A stretch of 25,536 nucleotides of DNA from DATJFH01 sp035495815 (GCA_035495815.1 DATJFH010000016.1:1-25536); one strand, 5' to 3'. Positions 7,726-15,943 are shown, numbered from the stretch's first letter. Translations and numbers: made by a program. The notes: generated from the letters alone by a model not told the origin.

Positions 7726-8561
7726 ACGCCAAAGATACGCCGGATATACTCCCTGTCGGGTCCCACGGCCGCGGTGTTGATCTTCGTGCCGCCGCCTTCT
7801 TCGGTGATCAGCCAGCCAGTCCATCCGGTCTGTTTCACGGCTGCGGCGAGACGCTCGAACCCAAAATCACCCTGACCAAGCGGAACCTGCTCCTGGCCAC
7901 GGTACGTTTTCAGATGAATACCCCGGATCCGGCGCGCGTGCAGGGACAGAAATCCGGCCGGGTCGCCGCCTCCGAGGTAGCCGTGTCCCGCGTCCATCAG
8001 AAATTCCACCGCCTCGGGATTTGTCAGCTTCGCGAGACCCTCGATCTCCGCGTTTCCGTTAGCGAATTCCGGATTGTGATTGTGGTAGGTCAGCCGCAGC
8101 CCGTGTTTCCGGCACACCTTGCCTAATACATCCAGTTTTGCCGCCTTCTCGCGCAGAGCGCCCTCCTCGAATTTTCCGTTCGCCGCCAGACCGGCGCCGC
8201 TCATGACAACGAACCCGGCGCCCAGAGCCGCCAGACCTTCGAGCACGGAGGTGAAACTATCGGCCCGTCCCTGCTCCATGTTCATGTGGGCCCCGATAAA
8301 CCGGACGCCAGTCTTTTGGATTCGAGTCCGGGCCGCCGCGGCGGATCCGAACCGGTCCTGTACGAACCGTACATTGCATTCGAAGCCCGTGTAGCCGAGC
8401 GATCGCATGGCATCGAGGACGCTCAGCAATTGCGGGAAGTCACCGGCTTTGAGCGGCCACCCGTTCGCCTGACACCCGACCCGTATATCCGCTTTTGCCA
8501 GCGCAAGCCGAGCCCCCGGCAAAGCGGTGAGCAGTACGCGACGCGAGATTCTCTCTTTCAT
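7722..8561 (-). CDS. Sugar phosphate isomerase/epimerase-like TIM-barrel protein, exported
   Basis: A 279-residue protein of the xylose-isomerase-like TIM-barrel family (AP_endonuc_2 fold). Metal-binding strand ends are visible in order: RFIGAHMNMEQGR, LTYHNHNPEF, FLMDAGHGYLGG, RRIRGIHLKTYRG and GWLITEEGGG. They provide the His, Asp and Glu ligands typical of the family, so a metal-dependent isomerase or epimerase acting on a sugar or inositol-type substrate is likely; the precise substrate cannot be read. The N-terminus (ISRRVLLTALPGARLALA) looks like a Tat-type leader, as in many acidobacterial members. No Shine-Dalgarno sequence precedes the start; instead TGATATGTT on the minus strand (8580-8572) ends 10 bases before the ATG. 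It lies 84 bases downstream of the unknown 143-residue gene on the same strand. Confidence 0.85.
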   Translation of the reverse strand: MKERISRRVLLTALPGARLALAKADIRVGCQANGWPLKAGDFPQLLSVLDAMRSLGYTGFECNVRFVQDRFGSAAAARTRIQKTGVRFIGAHMNMEQGRADSFTSVLEGLAALGAGFVVMSGAGLAANGKFEEGALREKAAKLDVLGKVCRKHGLRLTYHNHNPEFANGNAEIEGLAKLTNPEAVEFLMDAGHGYLGGGDPAGFLSLHARRIRGIHLKTYRGQEQVPLGQGDFGFERLAAAVKQTGWTGWLITEEGGGTKINTAAVGPDREYIRRIFGV

Positions 8562-8645
8562 TTTCGGCTAAAACATATCACAAGTGATTCCCTGGGTGGC
8601 GTCCGGCTTGAAACTCCGAGAACTGGCGGAGCCCCGCAGGTCCAT

Positions 8646-9077
8646 TCAACCGATGCGGGCGGCAAAGGCGGCGTACGTCTCCGGCGAACGCGCGTCCAGC
8701 CACTGGATAAATGCATTCGCCACGGTTTCCAGGTTCTGGAATGCGTTGGGATTCTTGTTGGCTTCGCGCATGTGTGGAACCAGCTCTTTCACCCGGACCC
8801 AGACGAACAGCAGCTCCATGCCGCTTTGGAAGAACAGCTCCTGATTCAGTACGCCGCTGGTGACAAAGGAGGCGGCCATTTCCCAATAGGTCATCACCAT
8901 GCGCGCGTATGCGTTCATGGAGGAGCCGGGAGGGCAGCCGCGGTTGTAATCCTCCATGGAGCGGAAATGGAAGTTTTGCGCGAACCAGTCGCGGGCGGTA
9001 CGCATTCGCTCTTCCCTACGATCCTCGTAAAGTCGTAGAATCAGATTCGCATCCTCATAGGTGGGTTTGATTACCAT
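8646..9077 (-). CDS. Conserved-looking hypothetical protein, 143 residues
   Basis: A cytoplasmic-looking, mostly helical protein with no leader. Visible stretches are YEDANLILRLYEDRREERMR at the start, an aromatic-rich core (DWFAQNFHFRSMEDYNRG, then MVMTYWEMAASFVTSGVLNQ) and a C-terminal LETVANAFIQWLDARSPETY. The 'ELFFQSGMELLFVWVRVKELVPHMR' type of helical segment is loosely reminiscent of DUF4760-type small proteins, but I cannot assign it. Amino-acid usage is natural for a real gene, unlike the shadow frames around it. Its start is divergent from the first hydroxy-acid oxidase, with 66 bases between the two, and it is the first gene of a minus-strand pair with the TIM-barrel protein. Confidence 0.7.
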   Translation of the reverse strand: MVIKPTYEDANLILRLYEDRREERMRTARDWFAQNFHFRSMEDYNRGCPPGSSMNAYARMVMTYWEMAASFVTSGVLNQELFFQSGMELLFVWVRVKELVPHMREANKNPNAFQNLETVANAFIQWLDARSPETYAAFAARIG

Positions 9078-9143
9078 GCAGACAGCGTCTCACAGGCTTC
9101 CATGCCTTGACAAATTTTCAGCGGCAGGAGAGAGAGGACGGCG

Positions 9144-10343
9144 ATGACCCGACGTGACGCCACGCGCAAGCTGTCGCTGTTTCTAGCCGGCTCCCCGCTG
9201 GTACGGAGCCAGGACCCCGTTTGGATTCCCGACCGCATACCGCCCATCGAAGCGCTGAACAACGTCATGGAGTTCGAGCCCGTGGCGCGCACCCGCATGC
9301 TCCGGACGGCCTACGATTACATCGCCGGCGGAGTCGATGACGAGTGGACCCTGCGCCGCAACCGGGAGGGTTTTGAGCGGCTCACGCTTCAGCCCCGGAT
9401 GCTGGTGGACGTAAGCAAACTGGACGTCTCACTCGAGCTGTTCGGGAGCCGCATCGAAATGCCGATCCTGGTGGCCCCGACCGGCGGTCATCAGCAGGCG
9501 CATCCGGACGGCGAGCTGGCCACCGTGCGCGGCGCCGGCGCGGCCAAGACCATCATGGTAGTAAGCACCGTCTCCAGTTATCCCATCGACAAGATCGGCG
9601 CGGCGGCCACCGGACCGTTCTGGTTCCAGCTTTACGCCGGTCCGGATCTCGACAGCACCCGCGAGCGCGTCGAGCGTGCCGTGGCGGCAGGCGCGAAGGT
9701 GGTTTGCCTCACGGTGGATACTCAGTATGTCTCGCACCGCGAGCGGCTGCTGCGCGACCGGCTCACCACCGGCGGGCCGCCCGGAGAGAGATCGCCACTG
9801 TCTCAACAAGCCCTTGGCAGGCGCCGGACGGCGGCGACGCCGCCCAATCCCTATCGCATCGCGCCGCAGTTCACGGCGCAGCTCACCTGGTCCTTCTTCG
9901 ACGAGCTGCGGAAGTATGCCAAGGTTCCGGTGCTTATCAAGGGCATCCTCACGGCCGAGGACGCCAGGCTGGCGGTGGAGCACGGAGCGTCCGGGGTGGT
10001 GGTGTCGAATCACGGCGGGCGTTACCTGGAGTTCACGCCTTCGACGATCGAGGTGCTGCCGGAAATCGTGGAAGCGGTCGGCGGCAGGATTCCGGTGCTG
10101 CTTGACGGCGGAGTGCGGCGAGGCACGGACGTCCTGAAAGCGCTGGCGCTGGGCGCAAAAGCGGTGCTGGTCGGGCGGCCGCCCCTGTGGGGGCTCGGAG
10201 CTTTCGGCCAGACCGGGGTGACGCGGGTTCTGGAGATGCTGCAGCAGGAGTTGGCGCTCGCCATGGGTCTCTCGGGGACCCCGAATCTGGCGGCGGTCAA
10301 ACCCAGCCTGGTGCAGTCCATTCGAGCCGGAGGCCGCCCGTGA
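9144..10343 (+). CDS. FMN-dependent alpha-hydroxy-acid oxidase/dehydrogenase, copy 1
   Basis: A 399-residue member of the glycolate oxidase / L-lactate dehydrogenase (LldD) family. Catalytic and FMN-binding elements aligned by eye with spinach glycolate oxidase are present: the Tyr of AYDYIAGG (Y24), QLY (Y129), LTVD (D157), the Lys of VLIKG (K230), and His and Arg in SNHGGRYLE (H254, R257), followed by the FMN phosphate region LLDGGVRRGTDVLKALALGA. The tryptophan that follows the SS pair in glycolate oxidase (W108) is replaced here (STVSS), so the substrate is probably not glycolate. The N-terminus MTRRDATRKLSLFLAGSPL resembles a weak Tat leader. An AGAGGA site precedes ATG 9144. It overlaps copy 2 by 4 bases (GTGA). 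Confidence 0.93.
   Translation: MTRRDATRKLSLFLAGSPLVRSQDPVWIPDRIPPIEALNNVMEFEPVARTRMLRTAYDYIAGGVDDEWTLRRNREGFERLTLQPRMLVDVSKLDVSLELFGSRIEMPILVAPTGGHQQAHPDGELATVRGAGAAKTIMVVSTVSSYPIDKIGAAATGPFWFQLYAGPDLDSTRERVERAVAAGAKVVCLTVDTQYVSHRERLLRDRLTTGGPPGERSPLSQQALGRRRTAATPPNPYRIAPQFTAQLTWSFFDELRKYAKVPVLIKGILTAEDARLAVEHGASGVVVSNHGGRYLEFTPSTIEVLPEIVEAVGGRIPVLLDGGVRRGTDVLKALALGAKAVLVGRPPLWGLGAFGQTGVTRVLEMLQQELALAMGLSGTPNLAAVKPSLVQSIRAGGRP
10329..10333 (+). promoter_or_regulatory. Shine-Dalgarno site fixing the start of oxidase copy 2
   Basis: GGAGG is 6 bases before GTG 10340. This rules out the longer open frame reaching back to 10187, whose first part is out-of-frame sequence of copy 1. Confidence 0.65.
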
Positions 10344-11512
10344 CCCGGCGTGAAGCCGCCCGCCAGCTGTCGCTTCTGGTCGCCGGATCGCCATTGCTGC
10401 GGGGGCAGGATCCGGCCTGGATCGCGCCGCGCCTGCCGGGCATCGACGAGCTGAACAACGTGCTCGAGTTCGAGCCGCTGGCCCGGACGCACATGCTGAA
10501 GGCCGCCTACGATTACATCGCCGGCGGCGTCGATGACGAATGGACCCTGCGCCGAAACCGCCAGGGCTTCGAGCGCATCACTTTCCGCCCGCGGATGCTG
10601 GTGGATGTGAGCAGGCTCGATCTCTCGCTCGACCTGTTCGGCAGCCGCATCGAGATGCCGATCCTGATCGCTCCCACGGCCGGCCACCAGCAGGCTCATC
10701 CGGAAGGAGAGGTGGCGACGGTAAAGGGCGCGGGCGCGGCCAGGACAATCATGGTGGTGAGCAGCAATTCAAGCTATCCCATCGACAAGATCGGCGCGGC
10801 GGCCACCGGGCCGTTCTGGTTCCAGCTTTACGCGGAACCGGATAAAGACGGCGCCCGCGACCGTGTGGAGCGGGCGGTAGCCGCCGGCGCCAAGGCGATC
10901 TGCTGGACGGTGGACGGTCCTTACGGTTCGCACCGGGAGCGGCTGCTGCGGGACCGTCTGGCGAGCGGCGGGCCCCCGGGCGAGGCGTCTTCTCAAACCG
11001 GCCGGCGACGGTCTTCGGCGCCGCCTCCGCGCTACGGACTGCGGGGCCTCCACGTCGCCAGCCTGACTTGGCCGTTCCTGCAAGAGTTGAAGTCCTGGAG
11101 CAAGGTCCCGGTGCTGGTCAAAGGCATTCTCACGCCGGCCGACGCGCTGCTGGCCGTGGAAAACGGAGCGGCGGGCATCGTCGTGTCCAATCACGGGGCG
11201 CGCTACCTGGACGGGGCCCCGTCGACGATCGAAGCCCTGCCGGGAATTGTCGACGCGGTGCGCGGCCGGCTCCCCGTGCTGATCGACGGCGGATTCCGCC
11301 GCGGCACCGACGTGCTGAAAGCGCTGGCGATCGGGGCCAAGGCGGTGCTCGTCGGCCGGCCGCCGCTGTTCGGACTCGGCGCCTTCGGCCAGGCCGGCGT
11401 GCAGCGCGTGATGGAGATGCTGCAGAGCGAGTTGGCGCTGGCCATGGGACTCTCCGGTAAGCCGAACCTTGCGGCGATCGATCGCACGCTGGTCAGGATC
11501 GAGCCTTATTGA
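10340..11512 (+). CDS. FMN-dependent alpha-hydroxy-acid oxidase/dehydrogenase, copy 2
   Basis: A 390-residue tandem paralogue of the preceding gene, similar along its entire length from the leader (TRREAARQLSLLVAGSPLL) to the C-terminus (MGLSGKPNLAAIDRTLV). All FMN/catalytic elements are kept: YDYIAGG, QLY, TVD, LVKG, SNHGARYLD and DGGFRRGTDVLKALAIGA. Differences cluster in the substrate loop: the segment after TIMVV reads SSNSS instead of STVSS, TVDGP replaces TVDTQ, and the variable loop after GGPPGE is shorter and unrelated in sequence. The start is GTG, overlapping the stop of copy 1, so the two are cotranslated. A product acting with copy 1 as a mixed oligomer, or with a shifted substrate range, is plausible but inferred. 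Confidence 0.93.
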   Translation: MTRREAARQLSLLVAGSPLLRGQDPAWIAPRLPGIDELNNVLEFEPLARTHMLKAAYDYIAGGVDDEWTLRRNRQGFERITFRPRMLVDVSRLDLSLDLFGSRIEMPILIAPTAGHQQAHPEGEVATVKGAGAARTIMVVSSNSSYPIDKIGAAATGPFWFQLYAEPDKDGARDRVERAVAAGAKAICWTVDGPYGSHRERLLRDRLASGGPPGEASSQTGRRRSSAPPPRYGLRGLHVASLTWPFLQELKSWSKVPVLVKGILTPADALLAVENGAAGIVVSNHGARYLDGAPSTIEALPGIVDAVRGRLPVLIDGGFRRGTDVLKALAIGAKAVLVGRPPLFGLGAFGQAGVQRVMEMLQSELALAMGLSGKPNLAAIDRTLVRIEPY

Positions 11513-11524
11513 CAGCGCGTGGAT

Positions 11525-11530
11525 TATAAT
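11525..11530 (+). promoter_or_regulatory. -10 promoter element (perfect TATAAT) for the esterase operon
   Basis: An exact TATAAT lies 12 bases after the stop of the upstream oxidase and about 30 bases before the esterase start. A TTGACA occurs at 11509-11514, but the spacer is only 10 bases, too short for a normal sigma-70 pair. The -10 alone is strong evidence that the esterase pair is transcribed on its own. Confidence 0.55.
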
Positions 11531-11562
11531 GCACAAAACACGGGATGAAAGAGGAGCCAATG

Positions 11563-12480
11563 ATGCACTCACCAATCGCAGCGTTCACGATAGTCCTGGC
11601 AGCCGCCCAACTTGCGGGCGCGGCTCTCCGAACCATCGATAGCGACCTGAAACCGGTGGACGGCAAAAGCGTTGCGGTCTACAAGATTACCCCCCAGGGC
11701 GAACTGAAGATCAATCTCTATTTCCCGAAAGACTGGAAGCCCTCCGACCAGCGGGCCGGTATCGTCTTCTTCTTCGGCGGCGGGTTCACCAATGGCACGC
11801 CCAGCCAGTTTACGACCAAAGCCGAATACCTAGCCGGCCGCGGGATGGTGGCGGGCTCGGCCGAGTACCGCATCAAAAGCGTGCACCACACCGAGCCCGA
11901 CAAGTGCATCGAAGACGCCAAGAGCGCCGTGCGCTGGCTGCGCGTGAACGCAAAACGTCTGGGCATCGATCCCAATAAGGTCCTGGCCGGCGGCGGGTCG
12001 GCGGGCGGAACGGACGCCGTCTTCACCGCCTACAACACCACGTTCGAACCGGAAGGGGAGGATCAATCGGTCTCCTCGAAACCCAATGCGCTGGTTCTGT
12101 ATAACCCGGCGATCGGCACGAAGGAGTACAAGGGCAATGAAAAGCGCTCCGCGGAGGACAACCGCAAGATGGCGACCTTCCTTTCAGCCTGGAAAGTAGC
12201 CGGCGGCGGGCCGCCCGCGATTCTTTTCTTCGGCACGGAAGACGCCTTGCTGATCCCCGCGCGAACGTTTGTGAAACAGATGGCCGCGGCCGGGAATCGC
12301 GTCGAGCTTTACACCGCCGAGGGAGAGAAGCACGGGTTCTTCAACGACCGTCCTGGAACGCCCTGGCATGCGTCCTGCCTGCGTCAGACCGACCTGTTCC
12401 TCACGTCCCTGGGCTACCTGAAAGGATCGCCGGCTATCGAGGCGCCGGCGGGCGGCGCGCTCAAAAAAGAGCTGCCCTGA
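11563..12480 (+). CDS. Secreted alpha/beta-hydrolase esterase
   Basis: About 305 residues. A Sec leader (FTIVLAAAQLAGAAL) precedes an alpha/beta-hydrolase of the acetylesterase / BD-FAE-like group. The oxyanion region FFFGGGFTNG, nucleophile elbow GGGSAGG (Ser146), acid FGTEDALL (Asp227) and EKHGFF (His257) form a complete catalytic triad. GAGGAG at 11551-11556 points to ATG 11563 (6 bases) or ATG 11560 (3 bases); the ATG at 11545 lies upstream of that site and is unlikely. The next gene, 7 bases downstream, is also an acyl-esterase, so the pair probably removes acetyl or similar ester groups from exported or environmental carbohydrate. The substrate is inferred from context only. Confidence 0.88.
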   Translation: MHSPIAAFTIVLAAAQLAGAALRTIDSDLKPVDGKSVAVYKITPQGELKINLYFPKDWKPSDQRAGIVFFFGGGFTNGTPSQFTTKAEYLAGRGMVAGSAEYRIKSVHHTEPDKCIEDAKSAVRWLRVNAKRLGIDPNKVLAGGGSAGGTDAVFTAYNTTFEPEGEDQSVSSKPNALVLYNPAIGTKEYKGNEKRSAEDNRKMATFLSAWKVAGGGPPAILFFGTEDALLIPARTFVKQMAAAGNRVELYTAEGEKHGFFNDRPGTPWHASCLRQTDLFLTSLGYLKGSPAIEAPAGGALKKELP

Positions 12481-12487
12481 GAATCCC

Positions 12488-13903
12488 ATGCGCTTCATTG
12501 TTCTCCCGCTCCTGTTGATCTCCGCCGCGCAGGCGCAAACGCTGCGCATCACCGGCGGCGCCGTGGACGAGCAGGTGTTTCAACGGACCTCCGCCGGAAC
12601 CGCCGCCATCCCGCTCAGCGGAGTGGCGCAGGGGGCCGACGGAAAGACGATCGAAGCTCAGGTCAGCCGGAAGCATATCCCGCTGCGCGAGTGGACACCG
12701 GTCGCCAAGGTCTCGGCCGGCAAGTGGACAGCGGAGATTCCGCCGCTGCCCGCAGGCGGTCCCTACCGCATCGATCTGCGGATGGCGGGCGGCGCGCCGC
12801 TGGCGTCGGTCGACAACATCCTGGTGGGCGATCTGTGGATGCTGGCCGGCCAGTCGAACATGGAAGGCGTCGGCGACCTGGTGGACGTCGAGTCTCCGCA
12901 CGAGATGGTGCACAGCTTCGACATGGCGGATCAGTGGATCGTGGCCGAGGAGCCGCTGCACACCCTGGTGGCGGCGGTCGATCCCGTGCACCAGGAGATC
13001 CGCAAACTGCCCGAACGGCTGAGCGGCGAGAAGTTGCGGCAATTCATGAGCGCGCGCAAGAAGGGCGCCGGACTCGGCCTGCCATTCGCCGTCGAAATGG
13101 TGAAGCGGACGGGCGTGCCGGTGGGGCTGATTCCCAGCGCGCACGGCGGCACGTCGATGGACCAGTGGGATCCGGCGCTGAAGTCGCGCGGCGGCCACTC
13201 CCTCTACGGCGGGATGGTGCGGCGCTTCCAGGCCACGGGCTCGAAAGTCGCCGGCGTGCTCTGGTATCAGGGCGAATCGGACGCTAATCCCAAGTCCGCC
13301 GCGATGTTTCAGGAAAAATTCGAGCGCTTCGTACGCATGGTGCGCGAAGATTTCGGACAGCCGGACCTGCCTTTTTATTACGTCCAAATCGGCCGTCACG
13401 CGAACGCCGTAAACCTGAAGGAATGGAACATCGTGCAGGAAATGCAGCGTAAGGCGGAGTCCACCATCCCCCACTCCGGCGTGGCGGCGTCCATCGATTT
13501 TTCGCTGGACGATCAAATCCATATCAGCACGCAGGATCACAAGCGGCTGGGCCGGCGCCTGGCGAATCTGGCTCTTGGCCAGACCAAACGGGGTCCGCGG
13601 CCGGTCTCGGCGGTATTCCGCGACGGCATCGTCCGGGTGACGTTCGAAGAAGTGAACGGGCGTTTGATCTCGGACGGCCGTCTCTCCGGCTTCACGATCC
13701 ATGGCGCGGACGACGCGCCGTTACCCGCGATCTACAAAGCCCGTCTGGATCCGGCCGAGCCGAACGTGGCCCTGCTCCACGTTACCGGCAAACTACCCGA
13801 GGGCGCCACGCTGCGATACGGATTCGGCAAGGATCCGTACTGCAATCTCCGGGACCAGAAAGATATGGCAGCGCCTGTATTCGGCCCCATGGCCATTCAA
13901 TAG
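12488..13903 (+). CDS. Sialate O-acetylesterase-family carbohydrate esterase, secreted
   Basis: A 471-residue SGNH/SASA-family enzyme. It has a Sec leader (MRFIVLPLLLISAAQAQ) and an N-terminal beta-domain. The catalytic module follows, with the nucleophile in GQSNMEG (Ser123), SAHGGTSMDQW, the conserved VLWYQGESDA, and the Asp-x-x-His dyad in DDQIH (Asp342, His345). A C-terminal beta-domain ends GFGKDPYCNL. The family hydrolyses acetyl esters on sialic acids or, in many soil bacteria, on plant polysaccharides such as xylan or pectin; the latter seems more likely here. It follows the alpha/beta-hydrolase by 7 bases and presumably shares its promoter. All key residues are intact. Confidence 0.92.
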   Translation: MRFIVLPLLLISAAQAQTLRITGGAVDEQVFQRTSAGTAAIPLSGVAQGADGKTIEAQVSRKHIPLREWTPVAKVSAGKWTAEIPPLPAGGPYRIDLRMAGGAPLASVDNILVGDLWMLAGQSNMEGVGDLVDVESPHEMVHSFDMADQWIVAEEPLHTLVAAVDPVHQEIRKLPERLSGEKLRQFMSARKKGAGLGLPFAVEMVKRTGVPVGLIPSAHGGTSMDQWDPALKSRGGHSLYGGMVRRFQATGSKVAGVLWYQGESDANPKSAAMFQEKFERFVRMVREDFGQPDLPFYYVQIGRHANAVNLKEWNIVQEMQRKAESTIPHSGVAASIDFSLDDQIHISTQDHKRLGRRLANLALGQTKRGPRPVSAVFRDGIVRVTFEEVNGRLISDGRLSGFTIHGADDAPLPAIYKARLDPAEPNVALLHVTGKLPEGATLRYGFGKDPYCNLRDQKDMAAPVFGPMAIQ

Positions 13904-13930
13904 CTCGCCGTTCTCGAGGATCGCTTCCCC

Positions 13931-13967
13931 CGCGCCCGGTGGACAAGCTTCCGCCCGCCGGGCCGCG
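13931..13967 (+). terminator. GC-rich hairpin after the esterase operon
   Basis: CGCGCCCGG (13931-13939) pairs with CCGGGCCGCG (13958-13967) with one bulged base and an 18-base loop, 27 bases after the esterase stop. No T-tract follows, so it is a stabiliser or Rho-type end rather than a classical terminator. The rest of the 13904-14083 gap shows nothing else identifiable. Confidence 0.3.
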
Positions 13968-14083
13968 CCCGCTAATTCAGCTTCGAATGCGCTGCTTCCA
14001 TATCGGTGGATATTATTCTGTTTGAGATCGAAGCCTTGGGGCTGATTCTGGCGTCGGTTGGCGTCGGGAACTAACGGGAAAGC

Positions 14084-14092
14084 TGTTAGAAT
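14084..14092 (+). promoter_or_regulatory. Extended -10 promoter candidate close to the SAM hydrolase start
   Basis: TGTTAGAAT is an extended -10 (TGn plus a TATAAT-like hexamer with 5 of 6 matches). It ends only 9 bases before the GTG start at 14102, which has no Shine-Dalgarno sequence. Transcription would begin about 3-4 bases before the start codon. Confidence 0.45.
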
Positions 14093-14101
14093 GTCGCCTG
14101 A

Positions 14102-14899
14102 GTGCCCTCGAGACCTGCCCCGATCATCACCCTTACTACCGATTTCGGCCTGGCGGACCATTACGCCGGAACGATGAAGGGAGTGATTCTCCGCATCTGC
14201 CCGCGCGCCCGCATCGTGGACATCACTCACGAATGCCGCCCTTACGAAATCTTCGAAGCCGCCTTCGCCATCGCCCAGGCCGCCCCCTACTTCCCCCCGC
14301 GGACCGTGCACGTAGTGGTGGTCGACCCGGGGGTCGGAACCGCCCGCCGGCCGATCCTCGTCGAGTCCGAACGTAATTATTTCATCGGACCCGACAACGG
14401 CGTGTTCGCCTTCATCTTCTCCCGGGGAAAAGCCAGGGTACGAGCCATCACCAATTCAAAATACTTTCTGCATCCCGTCAGCCGGACGTTCCACGGCCGC
14501 GACGTCTTCGCGCCGGCTGCGGCGCATCTCGCACAAGGCGTCCCGCCTGCGCGCTTCGGCAAGCTGGTCGGCGATTATCTCCGCCCCCAGTCCCTTCAGC
14601 CCGAGCGCACCGCGAGGCGCGGCTGGACCGGCTCGATTCTCAAGGTGGATCGTTTCGGAAACCTCATCACCAACTTTCACGCCGAAGCCTACCCGCGCGT
14701 GTTGGAAGGACCTTTTGAAATAGCGGTCGGACTCGATCGCGTCAATCGGCTGGCCACGAATTACGAGCAGCTTGGTCCCGGTGAGTTATTTCTGATCGTC
14801 GGCAGCTCGGGCTATTTCGAGATCTCCGCCGGCCAGGCGTCGGCTGCCAGGATCCTGGGCGTCGCCGCCGGCGCGCCGCTGGAGCTTACGATTTTCTGA
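14102..14899 (+). CDS. S-adenosyl-L-methionine hydrolase (DUF62 / SAM hydroxide adenosyltransferase)
   Basis: A 265-residue protein of the DUF62 family, related to fluorinase and chlorinase. The family hydrolyses SAM to adenosine and methionine. Signature elements are ITLTTDFGLADHYAGTMKG, VVVVDPGVGTARRPI with Asp75 and Arg82, GPDNGVF, and RTFHGRDVFAPAA with His131. The Asp-Arg-His set matches the water-activating triad of the hydrolases, and the protein has no obvious halogenase-type insertion. The second domain carries DRFGNLITNF. The GTG start is chosen because conserved sequence begins a few residues later and no better start exists. The stop lies 6 bases from the convergent GDP-mannose dehydratase stop, leaving no room for a separate terminator. 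Confidence 0.92.
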   Translation: MPSRPAPIITLTTDFGLADHYAGTMKGVILRICPRARIVDITHECRPYEIFEAAFAIAQAAPYFPPRTVHVVVVDPGVGTARRPILVESERNYFIGPDNGVFAFIFSRGKARVRAITNSKYFLHPVSRTFHGRDVFAPAAAHLAQGVPPARFGKLVGDYLRPQSLQPERTARRGWTGSILKVDRFGNLITNFHAEAYPRVLEGPFEIAVGLDRVNRLATNYEQLGPGELFLIVGSSGYFEISAGQASAARILGVAAGAPLELTIF

Positions 14900-14905
14900 T
14901 GATCG

Positions 14906-15943
14906 CTAGACCTGCGAGATGCCCCGGACCACAACGCGATGGCCGGCATTGGCCAGAGTCTGCTCCTGCCGGGCGATCTCCAGGTCGTGCTCTACCATCA
15001 TCCTCACCAGCTCCGTGAAGGTGACTTTCGGAGTCCAGCCCAGCTCCCGTCGCGCTTTGGAAGAGTCGCCCAGCAGGTGGTCGACCTCGGTCGGACGCAG
15101 ATACCGCGGATCGATCTCGACGTGCTTGCTCCAGTCCAGGCCGCAGCAGGCGGCGGCGCAATCGAGGAATTCCCGCACCGAATGCGATTCTCCGGTAGCG
15201 ATGACGTAGTCGCCGGGCAGTGAATTCTGAAGCATCATCCACATGGCCTCCACGTAATCTCCGGCGAAGCCCCAATCGCGGCGCGCGTCGAAGTTGCCCA
15301 GGAACAGCTTGTCCTGCAGGCCCAGCGAAATGCGCGTCAAAGCGCGGGTAATCTTGCGGGTCACGAACGTCTCGCCGCGCCGCGGCGACTCGTGATTGAA
15401 CAGGATGCCGTTGGTGATGAACATTCCGTACGCTTCTCGATAATTCACCGCGTACCAGTGGGCCGCAACCTTGCTCGCCGCGTACGGGCTGCGGGGGTAG
15501 AACGGAGTGGATTCGCTTTGCGGAGGGCTGGCTGCGCCGAACATTTCCGACGACCCGGCCTGGTACAGGCGAACCGTGCCCTCGGCCGAATCCCGCACCG
15601 CTTCGAGCAGACGCAGCGTGCCGGTGGCGACGACGTCCGCCGTGTACTCGGCCTGGTCGAAACTCACCCGCACGTGCGATTGAGCGGCCAGATTGTAGAT
15701 TTCGTCCGGCTTGATTCTTTCCAGAATGCGCCGCAATCCGGTCCCGTCCGCCAGGTCCCCATAATGCAGATACAGGCGAGTTTCGCGGTCATGGGGATCC
15801 TTGTAGATTGCATCCAGCCGGTCCGTATTGAACGTAGACGCGCGCCGCACGATGCCATGTACCTCGTACCCCTTGGACAACAGCAACTCCGTCAGAAAGG
15901 AGCCGTCCTGCCCGGTGATTCCGGTGATCAGTGCTTTTTTCAT
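14906..15943 (-). CDS. gmd: GDP-mannose 4,6-dehydratase
   Basis: A 345-residue short-chain dehydrogenase converting GDP-D-mannose to GDP-4-keto-6-deoxy-D-mannose, the precursor of GDP-fucose, GDP-rhamnose and GDP-perosamine for envelope polysaccharide. Visible are the Rossmann NADP motif GITGQDGS (8-15), IYNLAAQSHVRVSFDQ, the catalytic region SSEMFG (131-136) and SPYAASKVAAHW (Tyr154, Lys158), and the Gmd-specific LFNHESPRRGETFVTRKITR. The start at ATG 15943 matches family N-termini; a TTG six codons upstream (15961) only adds MYDQTW-like sequence and has no ribosome-binding site. It lies 35 bases after the metallo-hydrolase gene in a deformylase-hydrolase-gmd run. No GDP-fucose synthase or reductase accompanies it here, so the final sugar is unknown. 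Confidence 0.95.
   Translation of the reverse strand: MKKALITGITGQDGSFLTELLLSKGYEVHGIVRRASTFNTDRLDAIYKDPHDRETRLYLHYGDLADGTGLRRILERIKPDEIYNLAAQSHVRVSFDQAEYTADVVATGTLRLLEAVRDSAEGTVRLYQAGSSEMFGAASPPQSESTPFYPRSPYAASKVAAHWYAVNYREAYGMFITNGILFNHESPRRGETFVTRKITRALTRISLGLQDKLFLGNFDARRDWGFAGDYVEAMWMMLQNSLPGDYVIATGESHSVREFLDCAAACCGLDWSKHVEIDPRYLRPTEVDHLLGDSSKARRELGWTPKVTFTELVRMMVEHDLEIARQEQTLANAGHRVVVRGISQV

Noticed and set aside
11509..11530. TTGACA plus TATAAT as a full sigma-70 promoter (also CTGACA 2225-2230 with TACAAT 2242-2247)
   Set aside because: Spacers are only 10 and 11 bases, far below the 16-18 needed, so I keep only the -10 elements. The repeated short spacing is probably coincidence.
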